From assembly GCA_903813345.2 (NCBI GenBank), contig CAIIXF020000002.1, forward strand, positions 16,378,467-16,442,466: a stretch of DNA of 64,000 bases, written 5' to 3'. Source of the DNA: Owenia fusiformis (Eukaryota > Annelida > Polychaeta > Sabellida > Oweniidae). The translations under genes were made by a program, and so were the position numbers. Positions within the stretch are counted from its first letter, which is position 1; each line of letters starts with the position of its first letter. Positions 12,001-23,043 of this stretch are shown in pieces. The notes under the pieces were generated by a model that was not told the origin of the DNA, did not search any database, and saw only the letters and a list, made by a program, of their open reading frames with translations.

Positions 12001-15000
12001 CGTAATTGTTAAGTTTCAATATGACATGCATCTGACACCCCCCGCTCTAATTTCCAAGTTAACGTGATGAAAAATACTTTGCCTGCATTACTATTAGGGT
12101 TAACTGTGAATCGAGGTACGAGCATTGAGACAACGTACATTAGAATTGACAACGTACATTATGTACAAAATACAACTACGCTTGCTACACATAAGAAGGA
12201 GTATACAGGTATGTCATGGTCCATGCTTGGTATAGCTACGTCTGCTACGGGTATTTTATTGAAAATAAGCCCAGTATAGTATGGTATGTTGACTACGCCA
12301 ACTACACCAAAACATGAGTCTATAGGTATGCATACACACTGTAGGGCCCACCATTACTAGGTGTACCTACGTCTGCTACGGGTATTTTATTGAAAATAAC
12401 CAGATCATAGTATGTTGACTACGCAAACTACGCTTGCTACACCAAAACAAGCATACACCCTGTAGGGTCCAGACTAGGTATAACTACGTCTGCTACGGGT
12501 ATTTTTTGAACATAACCACATCATAGTATGTTGACAACGCCAACTACGCTTGCTACACCAAAACATTGGTCTATAGGTATACATACACACTGTCATGCTC
12601 CACCCTAGGTATAGCTACGTCTGCTACGGGTATTTTATTGAAAATAACCACATGATAGTATGTTGACTACGCCAACTACGCTTGCTACACCAAAACATTG
12701 GTCTCTAGGTATACATACACACTGTCATGGTCCAACCTAGGTATAGCTACGTCTGCTACGGGTATTTTATTGCAAATAACCACATGATAGTATGTTGACT
12801 ACGCCAACTACGCTTGCTACACCAAATCAGTGGTCTATAGGTATACATACACACTGTCATGGTCCACCCTAGGTACAGCTACGTCTGCTACGGGTATTTT
12901 ATTGAAAATAACCACATGATAGTATGTTGACTACGCCAACTACGCTTGCTACACCAAAACATTGGTCTATAGGTATACATACACACTGGCATGGTCCACC
13001 CTAGGTATAGCTACGTCTGCTACGGGTATTTTATTCCAAATAACCACATAATAGTGTGTTGACTACGCCAACTACGCTTGCTACACCAAAACATTGGTCT
13101 ATAGGTATACATACACACTCTCATGGTCCACCCTAGGTATAGCTACGTCTGCTACGGGTATTTTATTGAAAATAACTACATGATAGTATGTTGACTACGC
13201 CAACTACGCTTGCTACACCAAAACACTGGTCTCTAGGTATACATACACACTGTCATGGTCCACCCTAGGTATAGCTACGTCTGCTACGGGTATTTTATTG
13301 CAAATAACCACATGATAGTATGTTGACTACGCCAACTACGCTTGCTACACCAAAACAGGGGTCTATAGGTATGCATGCACACTGTAGGGCCCACCCTAGG
13401 TATGTCTACGTCTGCTAGTATGTTTACTACGCCAACTACGCTTGCTACATCAAAACATAAGTCTATAGGTATACATTCACACTGTAGGGTCCACCCTAGG
13501 TACATCTGTACGTCTGCTACGGGTATTTTATTGAAAATAACCACACCATAGTATGTTTACTACGCCTACTACGCTTGCTACATCAAAACATGAGTCTATA
13601 GGTATACATACACACCATAGGATCCACCGTATGTATATCTACGTCTGCTACGGGTATTTTATTGAACTAACTACGTGATAGTATGTTGACTACGCCAACT
13701 ACGGATAATGCACTCGTAAATTACATTTCAAATTTCCCGTGTGGGTGATACGAATGATACACTTGTATTTGCATTTTTAAAATTCCCGTGTAGGTGAGCA
13801 TGGCACAAGAACCCTTTTCCACTAGCTAATGCCTAAGACGTAGTATAGATGTCGTGTTATTCGATCAATTCATTAACTGATTAAATAGCAATTTACAAAT
13901 ATAAATAGGTATGAAATCCCAGTGACAAATGTAGGCCTACCTTGGGACCAGTGATTACTTAATATTTTACAAAGCTTCTCTCGATTCAGCCCCTAATAAC
14001 TTCGGATTAACGAAAAATAATGATTGGGCAATTACTCACTCAAAAATAAAATTATATGTCATAAACGCATATCTTACCCAAGTTCTATCTTTCCATCATG
14101 GTTACTATCAGCCTTTTTAATTAGCTCAATCAGTTGTGACTCAGTAATGGGCACTTGCATTTCCTAATCAAAAATGTTATATGCTCATCAAAAATAATAT
14201 CTATTTCATCTACTGCCTAAAGTCGTCTGATCATTACAAATGATACCTGCTCGTAAAAACACAATTGATTGTATTATAGTTTGGGCTTAAATCCCCCTAT
14301 TTGTGACATGTGATTTTTTCATTTTCTTTATCTCAAGCAATGAAATAATTATTTATTCGCGAAACCTTTACATTTCAAATGGTATTTTCTAACTGACAGA
14401 GGCTTTCAACTTTTATTCCCCGGCTATTCAACTAATTGCAATTTTCTTCAACTTACAATCATGCCTTTCTTGAATTCCTTGGTTGTTATGATATTCTCCG
14501 CTCCTAGTACTTTAAATAGATCTATTACCCTATACCCTTCCTGCTTCATGAAGTCAAAAAGTATAGTAAGAGGGTCTTTAGTGTAGTCAATTTCATCTTT
14601 TTTACGCTCCCTAACGTCTCCTTTCACAACCGGACCAGTGATTGTTGCAAACCCCTGACGTTGTAGTTTGAGCACCTCCGAAAAATGAGCAAAATCTTGA
14701 TTCACGGGTATATGCTGCAAACAAATTACAGCATAATTATACTTGTTTTTAAAAGAAATAAAAATTAGTAAATCGATGCCATAATTTTGAATATATACAT
14801 TTGCGAAAGATCTTTAATATACCCATTCTTATGGAAAAGATAAAGAGAAATCTGGGGCAATGTGGTCATAAGGAAAAAAGATGTAATGACTCGCATGGTG
14901 ATCTTGCCCCATTTTGCCTACTTACACTAAGGTCCAACAACTTGATCGCTATAGTTTTCTTCTGCCGTATTGTTTCTAGAAGAGCCTGTGTTGCTTTCAG

Positions 15001-18000
15001 GTTAAATGGGTTTCTCCCCAACTGAAACCATGACAATAATATGTATATAGCGATTGAATGAGTTGAACATAGGATCATTTTGGTACTTTTTTAGTTCTAA
15101 ACCATTTGTGAGCGTTAATTTTTGTATCTTCTCAATATTCCATTTTCTTATTGCACATTTCTACTTAATAGCAGTCTGAGAGGTCTAAATTACCATATCA
15201 ATTAAGGTGGGCTTACTGATGCAAATGGATATGTTTGCGCATGAGAAGTAATATTGAATCAGTTGAATTATTAATTCTACAAGGCCTACCTTCAAAATCT
15301 GAAACACGACTGGAACTAAAAAATAAACTTACTCTGAGAATCTCAAGCGTAGAATTTCGTTGTAATCCCTTTGTGATTTTTATAAGACCTTCAGCCCCAA
15401 TTCTATTATTGCTAAGATCTAGCTCGACCAATGTATTGTTGCGTCTCATTGTTATTCCCAGTCTGTGGCACCCGTCATTTGAAAAACCGTTGTAGGCTAG
15501 ATTAACCATCTTCAAACCTGTGTTATCCTGTGTGCCAAAAAACAAACTTTCGTATGATGGCGTTTTGTAGACTACAAGCAATGCAAATACCACTTGCACG
15601 AAGATTGCATTTACCATGGCGAATTGGACATTACTCATTATACCATAAGCATCAAGTGTAGTGAATTTTCATTTGTTAATCCAGTTATCAGGTTATACAG
15701 TGACCGGAAAAAAAGGAGACCATTGAAATAGGCAATATCTCCTAAAATAGACTAGTGACATCAATGAAATTTTGCATACATCAGGACAGTTCTATGGAAA
15801 TTTGTTCCTGAAAGTGTCAATACAAGCAGTCAACTGGTTCAGGAGCTATGATCATTTACATAACATGCTCCAAATAGGCGCAATTGAGACCAACGCAGAG
15901 CTGGATACATTTGGCAAATACCCTTACATATTCCGACCTTGTTATGGCATTACATTTAGCATTTATTGCCACCTTTAGGTCAGCAATTGTCTCAGGATTG
16001 TTTTGGTACACATTGTCTTTCAAATTGCCCCACAAAAAGAAATCAGGTGGATTCAAATTTGAGGTGTATGGAGACGAAGCTTATCTGACCTATGGCTTCT
16101 GACTCAGTGGTCCCACTCAGTTACAGTATCATCCTAAGGAGGTTTTGGGCAGCCCTTGGTTTTCATATGGGATTTAATTGTGCCATATAGTGGTTTTAGT
16201 AACATGGCACTATGCCCAATACCTAAAGTGACTCTTAAGATTTGGTAAATCAGCACTTTGGCAACAGGATGATGAACCACATGTCAGATAACCCTTCATT
16301 GCCATTACAGCCTAGACTTGAATCCTGCTGATTTCTTTTTGTATGGATATTTGAAAGACAATCTATACCAAAACAATCCTCAGACTATTGTTGACCTAAA
16401 GAAGGCAATCACTGCTATATGTAATGCCATAATAATGCCATAGAGGGCAGAACATGTAAGGGTAGTTTGCCATATGAATCCAACTCTGCGTTGGTCTCAA
16501 TTGTGCCTATTTGGAGCATGTTATGTAAATGATCATAGCTCCTGAACCAGTTGAATGCTTGTATTGAAACCTTCAGTAACAAATTTCCATATAACTGTTC
16601 CAGTGTATGCAAAATTTCATTGATGGCACTTGTCTAGTTTAGGAGAAATTGATTACTTCAATGGTCTCCTTTTTTTCCGGTCACCCTGTAGTAAGAAAAT
16701 GAGTATCCATCTTTGACATAATCGATCGATATTTGTTGATACTTGGACACTTACATTTCGGATCGTCCTGTACTGCACAGGGCGGCAAATAAGTCTGTTC
16801 TCCCCTTAACTGATCATATCTGTCTAACGTACCTTCAATCCGACAGCTACGGACATTGCTCCCCTTCCCCTCAGTTGGTTCCAGCCAAGGTCCAGAATTT
16901 CCAGAGTGTCATTATTTCCTAGGTGATTGTTATATAAATGTGATAATCATTGAATGTGATAGATACATGTATGGCTGTCCATGTATAGTTAGGCTGTCTT
17001 TCTATACAAACCATAACAACATTTATAAAACATTCTTATCTGAAGAACTAAATTGGATAAATGTTACCACGAACGGATTAATATTGGCCCTTCCTTCATT
17101 CAAAAGTTTTGGGTATTTCAATGAATATGAAATCACTAAACATGATCTTGTTCTGTGGTCTCATTCAACATGTTCAATGCTACGCCGCTAATTCATGCAG
17201 ATATCATATCCGTTCTTGGATAAAAATCAGATCACTCTTCAATCATAGGATATCAACCGTATATTCAATCCAATTGCTTCATATGTTTTGTATCAATCAT
17301 ATATCTAGATGTGCATTATTGTTATTGTGCCTCAATTAGATGAGGTGCTTTATCATAAATGGACGTTTTTGGCCCGACCTACATGTAATGTTACATGTAT
17401 AAGGGAACATGGGGCAAAACGGCCATAAAAATTTAATTTCAAGTTGTTCTGTATGGGGTATTTTCTTACCTGTCAATCTTATCTCAGACGTTCAAACCTT
17501 TGACATATAAAGTATTCTTAACCCCTACCATAATTCTAGTCATTCGATATGCGTCGGAAGGAAATAAGGTATAAACCAAATGTTAAAATCGTTATATTTG
17601 AAAATCAATTGTTCATGTACAATAAGATTTTTGTTTGTTATAACCTTTGTGGGCCGTTTTGCCCCAAAGACGTGTGAATTTTCAAATAGACGTCATTTTA
17701 ATTTGCCTAATATTTGAAGCTCGAAATTTTTCAAATAAAGAATAAATATGCATACTCTATGTAAAATGTTAAATCAAAACTATATTCTATTGTTGCCGGA
17801 TTTTTTAGAGATTCTCGTGGGAGGGGTAATTTGCAAAAAAGAGAGTGAAAAGTAGAATTACCTCTTACGTAAAGTGAGACGCTGTTAGGTTAAAAATGGG
17901 AAGTCGAGAAGGTGGCGGGAATTTCAAAATTCGATTATCTGACTTTTGAAGAACGATCTTTTTATAGTTCAAAAGATATATCGATGGGCCATTTGCCCCA

Positions 18001-19975
18001 CAGGGCCGTTTTGCCCCATGTTCCCTTACTCGTATAACTCCAAATGCGTATTTATACAGATATATATATTTTACAGATATACTGGTATAACTACTTACTC
18101 AATGATAGCCCAATTGCTACTGCACCCTCTCCCCTGAGTTCATTGTGACTAAGGTCCAACTTGCGCAGATGGATGTTATCCTGCAATGAACATAATTCCT
18201 GGTTTTAGAAACGTTCCCATAAAGTAAACGCGGTTTGTTATCATTTACTCATCTCTAGGTTTTATAAAAGCGTTTTCAAATTTTACCACTTTAAAATTGT
18301 AATTTGTTAAATATATAACATATAACAAAGTGTATGAACACTAATAATTAAACAAATGAATGAAACAAAGAAAAAAAGTTACCTCAATCATGCGTGCAAT
18401 GAAGATTGCGTGCGCATCTTGAATATGATTGGACGATATGTTGAGGACCCGTATATTTTCATTTTCACGCATTGCATCGCAGATTGCACGAACACCTTCA
18501 CCGCCTATATTGTTGTTCGCTATATGCTAGGAAAAGAGAACATGGGAGAAATTAGACTGATCAAAAATGAAAAGTTTCCATTACTTTATATTTAAAAATG
18601 GAGGATATGCGATTTCAGTGATAAATATATGAGTGTCATGGGACAGGAAATCTCGATTTCGAATTCGATGATGCAGATGTGCTACAAATGTAGTTAGCAA
18701 TAAACTTGGTCGATGAACACCAGTGAATTTTCAAGATCAATTTCTACATTTTTCAAGTGGAACACGGTGGAACATATAGTGTTCTATTGTCCTGATATAT
18801 TAAAAGTATTGTAAAATACTCACAATTTCTTTAAGATAAGAATTGCACAAAATTAGTTCAGACACATGTAGGATACCTTCCGGTCCTAGATAATTTTCCT
18901 CCAAATCTATAAGTTCAACACAAGGATTGTTCTGAAAAAGAAACAATGGTAAAAAGTTAAATGATAGTACCTTATGTTAGTCTCAGATAGTACTAAATCC
19001 ACATTCCCTTAGACGCGGCATACATAGGGCATTGTACTTAGTATACACGTATAGTAATGTTAACACTTACAACCAGACCCACAGCCAATGCTCTCATTCC
19101 ATCTGGTCCTATTTTATGTCCCACAATCTTCATTTGGCTACTGTTAATACTGGCACTGATAAATCGGGCTGGCACGATACCCATCTTTTTGCACATGTTA
19201 GTATATAAGTTGATTCTCTCATTTTTCTCAACTTCATCACGATCAATCTTACCCCACTTTTTCTCTGAAAATTAAAATAGTGGAAGAATATATATACAAG
19301 CTTTCATAGGCGTCTCATATCATCTGTGTATATGCGGGTGTTACTCCTAAGATTTGACATTATAATAATCCTTCGACAATACGAATCATTAAACTCACCA
19401 AATTTCTTCTTTGGTTTAAATGTTTTTGCTATTTCCGGGTCTATTGCAACTGCGTCCTTTTCTATTTTAGTGGGTTCCCTTATTAAACCTGGAGTAGTAC
19501 TATTGCCAGTTTTAACATTTTTAAGGATCCCATGCCTTTGGGCGTCCTTTTCTTTAACGTCATTAGCTTTTAGATTCACCCTTGTGTTGGCTCGACTAAG
19601 AAACAATGTTGGTTTACGTTCACCTAGTCCAACCTGCTGTTCGACAATCATTGATGTCTGCCGCTGTAACGACAATGGCCTACTTTCCGACACTTCGTCA
19701 GTATCATTTTCAATTTCAACGATGTCATCTTCCTCTTTTTCAATATCATCCTCATCAGTTTCACAATCGACATCGTCATCTTCGATAGTTAGCGCCGAAG
19801 CTAACTGTTCACGTAGTTCTGCGTCTTGTTCTTTCTCTTCAAACATGGGGGAGTTTTCCGCGTGTCTTCTGAGAGAGGATTTAGCACTGACCATAGCTTT
19901 GACACAGCTTGTACGGCTGGCAGGCATCGGTGCTTTTAGAACCAGGTCGATTGCCCGGACTGTTCTCTCCTCCAT
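8831..19975 (-). CDS. LRRC74-like leucine-rich repeat protein with C-terminal EF-hand (gene A, 11 coding exons)
   Basis: Minus-strand gene rebuilt from GT-AG exons: 19399-19975, 19071-19264, 18824-18931, 18383-18526, 18099-18180, 16833-16918, 15333-15527, 14926-15021, 14457-14714, 14078-14163, 8831-9035. The total is 2031 nt, or 676 residues plus stop, and all phases agree. Residues 1-190 are acidic and low-complexity with a KPTLFLSRA motif near 121-129. About ten LRRs of 28 residues (LxLxxNxIxxxG type) span roughly 237-500. A degenerate EF-hand lies near 565-574 and a canonical one at 599-610. A Lys/Glu-rich coiled coil with LPPI follows to the end. LRRs of this type are known as protein-binding scaffolds, and the EF-hand suggests calcium sensing; the cellular role is not visible. 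The closest family recognised is LRRC74A/B, whose vertebrate members are shorter. The start is the first Met of the long open exon; an untranslated upstream exon cannot be excluded. A paralogue (gene B) lies head-to-head 8.2 kb away. Confidence 0.9.
9036..9560. other. Gene A intron 10, part beside exon 11
   Basis: Intronic sequence with no recognisable feature apart from repeated GTGTG-type stretches near 9335-9390. It leads into the left array of the foldback element. Confidence 0.5.
9565..11457 (+). repeat. Left array of about 14 copies of a 132-bp monomer
   Basis: The landmark GTAGCAAGCGTAGTTGGCGT recurs at about 130-132 bp spacing, for example near 10718, 10851, 10983, 11115 and 11248. 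Copies at 10600-11300 are nearly identical and the outer ones more diverged. Arrays usually look like this when the middle is homogenised by unequal exchange. Confidence 0.9.
11458..12165. other. Unique centre (loop) of the foldback element
   Basis: AT-rich sequence between the inverted arrays. It has no recognisable coding region. An open frame starting at 12064 runs into the right array and looks accidental. Confidence 0.5.
12168..13710 (-). repeat. Right array of about 12 inverted copies of the 132-bp monomer
   Basis: The landmark CTACGCCAACTACGCTTGCT is the reverse complement of the left-array landmark and recurs every 130-132 bp. Two copies near 13400-13450 are shortened. The array ends at GACTACGCCAACTACGG (13705). 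Confidence 0.9.
13711..14077. other. Gene A intron 10, part beside exon 10
   Basis: Contains an imperfect direct repeat (AATTTCCCGTGTGGGTGA near 13731 and AAATTCCCGTGTAGGTGA near 13780). Otherwise nothing is recognised. Confidence 0.5.
14078..14163 (-). CDS. Gene A exon 10: canonical EF-hand 2
   Basis: 86 nt, with a GATTAG acceptor and a GTAAGA donor. The loop DSNHDGKIELGE has D1, N3, D5, G6, I8, E9 and E12 (the last from exon 11), a complete calcium-binding pattern. Confidence 0.9.
14457..14714 (-). CDS. Gene A exon 9: linker and degenerate EF-hand 1
   Basis: 86 codons in phase 0, with a TTTGCAG acceptor and a GTAAGT donor. A helix FMKQEGYRVIDLFKVL leads into a loop GAENIITTKE. That loop is two residues shorter than the 12-residue EF loop of gene B and lacks the Asp at position 1. 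It is therefore unlikely to bind calcium. Confidence 0.9.
14926..15021 (-). CDS. Gene A exon 8: last LRR
   Basis: 32 codons in phase 0, with a GGTTTCAG acceptor and a GTAAGT donor after codon AGT. It encodes LGRNPFNLKATQALL through LLDLS. Gene B has no intron at this boundary. Confidence 0.85.
15333..15527 (-). CDS. Gene A exon 7: two LRRs
   Basis: 65 codons in phase 0, with a GGCACACAG acceptor and a GTAAGT donor. It encodes MVNLAYNGFSNDGCHRLG and LVELDLSNNRIGAEGLIK. It aligns without gaps to gene B exon 7. Confidence 0.92.
15698..16688. mobile_element. Palindromic Tc1/mariner-type element in gene A intron 6
   Basis: The ends are inverted repeats (left CAGTGACCGGAAAAAAAGGA, right complementary, ending GGTCACCCTG) flanked by TA on both sides, as in the IS630-Tc1-mariner superfamily. 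The inverted repeat extends inward about 260 bp. Both arms encode the same transposase C-terminus, facing outward: minus-strand NPPDFFLWGNLKDNVYQNNP near 15990-16056 and plus-strand LNPADFFLYGYLKDNLYQNN near 16318-16380. It looks like an inverted duplication of one transposon end. Confidence 0.75.
15856..16056 (-). pseudogene. Transposase C-terminal fragment (IS630-Tc1-mariner type)
   Basis: A 66-codon frame starting MNPPDFFLWGNLKDNVYQ. The PPDFFLWG-x-LK-x-x-VY motif is typical of the last catalytic region of mariner-like transposases. The rest of the enzyme is absent, so it is a relic. Confidence 0.65.
16833..16918 (-). CDS. Gene A exon 6: LRR
   Basis: 86 nt, with a CACCTAG acceptor and a GTACGT donor. 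It encodes ILDLGWNQLRGRGAMSVA. Gene B exon 6 is 86 nt with the same phase. Confidence 0.9.
17209..17300. repeat. Dispersed intronic repeat shared with gene B
   Basis: GGATAAAAATCAGATCACTC and the following CAATCATAGGATATC match 34340-34430 in gene B intron 10 (GGATAAAAATCATATCACTC, AAATCATAGGATATC) in the same plus-strand orientation. The two genes are on opposite strands, so a dispersed repeat is more likely than ancestral intron sequence. Confidence 0.6.
17401..18028. mobile_element. MITE-like element in gene A intron 5
   Basis: Terminal inverted repeats of about 24 bp: AAGGGAACATGGGGCAAAAC at 17401 and its complement ending at 18027-18028. An internal copy of GGGCCGTTTTGCCCC lies near 17652. 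It is 628 bp with no coding capacity. I could not settle the target-site duplication. Confidence 0.7.
18099..18180 (-). CDS. Gene A exon 5: LRR
   Basis: 82 nt ending in phase 1, with an ATTGCAG acceptor and a GTAAGT donor. It encodes KLDLSHNELRGEGAVAIG. The same length and phase occur in gene B exon 5. Confidence 0.9.
18383..18526 (-). CDS. Gene A exon 4: two LRRs (undivided)
   Basis: 48 codons in phase 0, with a TTCCTAG acceptor and a GTAACT donor. It encodes HIANNNIGGEGVRAI and VLNISSNHIQDAHAI. In gene B the same 48 codons are split by an intron. Confidence 0.9.
18824..18931 (-). CDS. Gene A exon 3: LRR
   Basis: Exactly 36 codons in phase 0, with a CTTTTTCAG acceptor and a GTGAGT donor. 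It encodes one LRR containing ELIDLEENYLGPEGI. The length equals gene B exon 3. Confidence 0.9.
19071..19264 (-). CDS. Gene A exon 2: LRR N-cap and first LRR
   Basis: A TTTTCAG acceptor and a GTAAGT donor bound 194 nt. The product contains the LRRC74-type segment with Y-x3-C-x3-G-I-V-P, then the first repeat (KIGPDGMRALAVGLV). It aligns with gene B exon 2, which is one codon longer. Confidence 0.9.
19399..19975 (-). CDS. Gene A exon 1: acidic N-terminus with KPTLFLSRA motif
   Basis: The exon runs from the ATG at 19975 to a GGTGAGT donor after 19399, ending in phase 1. It encodes 192 residues rich in D, E and S around residues 65-95. The motif KPTLFLSRANTRV sits at about 121-133 and is almost identical in gene B, so it was kept from before the duplication. 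Confidence 0.88.
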
Positions 19976-21817
19976 AATTCACGATTTAATTAGTTATCTA
20001 CAGGATGTCACAATATGCGATAGGGAGTAACTTCAACGATGTAACGTTTCATTGTTATCCAATATCAGCTAACGTCAATCCTATGAAAACGATGTCGCTA
20101 TCATCAGTTATTTCTGCAATAAATTATTCGCGTGACTTTGCTAATCTAATATCAATCTGGCATCTCCAATGGTCACCTGCTACACTCTGAGATTTATTTT
20201 CCGATCGTGTTTGTTTTGATTATCGATATCTTATAAAGTATTAAAAACAAAGCTATCTCATGATACATTTTTATTGATCCCTAACCCGTCTACAATTTTA
20301 TTGTTCCACGTCAGTGTGCCATTTTAGATTTAATCACAGATGCAGTTGTCCGATTCAGGCGTTCTATAATTGTTTCAAATTTCAAAAGTTGTAAATGTTT
20401 TTCTGGTTCCTCAAAGATAATTATTGATAAGTGTTCGATTTATTTTAGTTTCTAAGCTTCTCCATCAACTTGAATCTGTATAATGCCAAGACTTCTGTTT
20501 CAAAGGTCAAGGGATGCAAATCGCCAATTCGCAATTGACTTATCTTATAAATAAACAATTTTAAGATAAGTATTATTTAAATAAAGTTGTGAGGCTTGCA
20601 AATGATTTACCTTCGATCAATATAGCATATAAATTTTTGCTCGGAAGCGTTTTCTCACATATTCACTTTGCACTTAAGTATACCTTTTGTTTTGATCAAC
20701 TATTGATATAAGTTATAAAATGTCTTCACAATACCCATAAACCATATCATTACAATAATCTACAATAGAGTAAATCTTAGAATATCTCAACAGCTGCAAG
20801 CGTTTGTTCATATTATTCCTTAGCTAGCAACTTGGAAAATTATATCGGTAACTTATTGTTATGAATAACAATAATATGAAAATAGTCGGCAGAAAATATC
20901 TGTATCAGCATGGTTTATGATCCATTGACGTTGATTACGGAAACACATTTGATCAGAAGTTAAGATCAGATTGCCTCTTTGGCGTCTATTCTCTTCTTCT
21001 TTCTTTTATCTTGTTTCCTTTCTGGCTTTTAGTTCATATATCCTATATTCCTTAATAACATGTATTTCCTTTAATATGCTCTATTTATATCAAACAACAT
21101 CCTTCATAATCTTTCGCTCATATCTTGGCATCCGCTTTTTAGAATCGTTGTGTTTTATAAATCCTTATAACTTAGTTTAAAATTTTCATCAATATTGAAC
21201 ACTCGATTTCCAACATATCACCAATGTAAACTCCAGTCGTTGACACATACTACCATTCATATAGTTCATAGGTGGATGTTTAAGTGCGAAAGAAGTAGTC
21301 ATATGCTTTTCAAAGCATGAATAAAAAACGACCTTTCAATAAAGCCAAAGCAAAAGTAAACAACGCATAAAGAGTGTGATGTGAAATATATTCGTCTCTA
21401 CGACACAGGTTGTTTTCACTGGGAGTCAAAGGAGAATTTTATTGATTGGTTTCAGAATGAATTATCCGCTCGACAGAATGATAAAAACATGTTATGTCCT
21501 TGGTACTTGTTTAAATAAGCTATTCCTTTCATACATCGAGTGTTTTTTGTTGTTAAGGCACTTAAAAACTCTATCCAAGGACATACAGTCACATCCATGT
21601 ATCTCTAATTCCAATATTACAAACCGTTAGATGATAGACGGTCATACGGGACAAGATAACCCTATCAGTGATACCGTTTCCAATAGTTTGACTTAAATTC
21701 TAGTTCTTTAAAAGAGAGCTTCATATACATTCTTAGTTAGGGATACTCCTTTAAATAAATGTGGCTGATCAATTCGTAAGAATAAAAATCCAGCTATCCC
21801 ATCATGAATCAGAATTG
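19976..21817. other. Upstream region of gene A, non-coding
   Basis: AT-rich sequence 5-prime of gene A that should hold its promoter. No TATA box at a convincing distance, CpG-rich block or reading frame stands out. Confidence 0.4.
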
Positions 21818-21818
21818 C

Positions 21819-22049
21819 CATGGGCGTAGCCAGGGGGTGTGGAATGGGTGCGAACGCCCATCTCACCCATCTCCTATAACCGATACGAATAGAGCTTTTT
21901 ATTAGAAGCTTCTAGCTCAATTTCAAAGGAGGTTACATTATTTTTTGTAAAATTTAAAACAAATCTTAAAATGTTTTTTGGCTCGCGTATGCCACGATCT
22001 GAAATCCGAATTTTTTGGTGATCCTGTCTGAAAGTTGGCTATGCCCATG
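21819..22049. mobile_element. MITE, 231 bp
   Basis: Terminal inverted repeats CATGGGCGTAGCCA (21819) and TGGCTATGCCCATG (22036-22049) are flanked on both sides by ATTGC, a possible 5-bp target-site duplication. Non-coding. Confidence 0.7.
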
Positions 22050-22505
22050 ATTGCATTTACTGAAATTTATGCTTTCATAAGTACCTAACATTCATTTCAT
22101 TATGAAACTTTCATTCAAATCCATGTGACAGCTACACCTTTGAAGTCATTTAGATGTCACCAGCTTCAAAACTGGAGAACCTTTCTGTTAGACTCTGTCA
22201 TTCTGGGTGGCCTGGCGATCTTGTGTCCGAACAACACAACATTTACTTTAAAAATTGAATTTATTTGGGAATCTCTAGCGTAGAATTTCAATTCAAATAT
22301 ACGTTCATTCCTTTAAAAATGACATTAGCCAGTTCTTTAAGAAACCATATTGGATTGCGATGAACTCTCTCTTCTATGTCGACTCGGTTTTTTATACATG
22401 TTCCCTATGTTTACCAATACAGTATGGCACTACTGCTCTGTTCATTATGATCCACTGTACCCAGGCCACTGTAGAATAACGTTTCTGCTCAATTGACCAT
22501 AGGGT
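22050..22505. other. Intergenic spacer
   Basis: AT-rich sequence between two small transposons. No feature recognised. Confidence 0.4.
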
Positions 22506-23043
22506 TAGCCAAAAAGGTAACCCAAAAATGTATGTTTTTAATTCAGTCCTTCAGCATGGGTTTAACATCATATTTGGCACAATTACACCTCGTTCAATGT
22601 TATCTCATTCTACTCGTAAGTGTCATTGCTCTATCCCTAATAGCCACGATTTTATGGTCATTTACAAAACATGGTCAAAATGCCGAAATGTGCCTCGCTG
22701 ACTGGACATAATCCCACCAGATTTTTATCTTTGGGCCTATTTTCTGCACTAACAACCCTTGAAACATTGAAACAAGAGATAAGAGGGAAGATGATGAGAG
22801 CCATAACACAAGATGTTTATGCTCGTGTTGTGAACAACAACGCCCGATAAGTTCATTTATGTTAGTCTCAGGTTCAAGTTAGCCTCCAGACGTGACGCCC
22901 ATATTCTATGGCATGTTTTGTAAAATGCCCATAAAATTGTGACAATACCTGGAGTCGAGAAGGCCTAATTGTGCCAAATATGACACTAAACCCAAGAGGA
23001 TGACTGAGTTATTAAGATTTAATTTGGGTTACCTTTTATGGCT
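22506..23043. mobile_element. Tc1/mariner-type relic, about 0.54 kb
   Basis: Inverted repeats AAAAGGTAACCCAAA (22512) and TTTGGGTTACCTTTT (23023), with inner complementarity continuing about 80 bp (CATATTTGGCACAATTA type). The middle encodes DIIPPDFYLWAYF near 22708-22746 on the plus strand and frameshifted remains after it. This is a transposase C-terminal relic of the same type as the one at 15856 but a different family. Confidence 0.65.

Larger units (their letters stand above)
9560..13710. mobile_element. Foldback-type element inside gene A intron 10
   Basis: Two arrays of one 132-bp monomer stand in opposite orientation around a unique centre at 11456-12165. Each monomer carries GTAG-rich submotifs (GTAGCAAGCGTAGTTGGCG and CGTAGCAGACGTAGCT). 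Long inverted repeats made of tandem repeats define foldback elements, known in Drosophila (FB) and sea urchin (TU). No target-site duplication or transposase was found, so it is a non-autonomous or degenerate copy, or an inverted satellite. Confidence 0.7.

Noticed and set aside
9565-13710. Regular repeats with spacing of about 130 bp, superficially CRISPR-like
   Set aside because: The whole 132-bp unit is repeated, with no unique spacers; the two halves are inverted, and the DNA is eukaryotic intron.
19326-20030. Plus-strand open frame of 234 codons opposite gene A exon 1
   Set aside because: It is antisense to a well-supported coding exon with acidic codons, which reads as a Ser-rich shadow frame.
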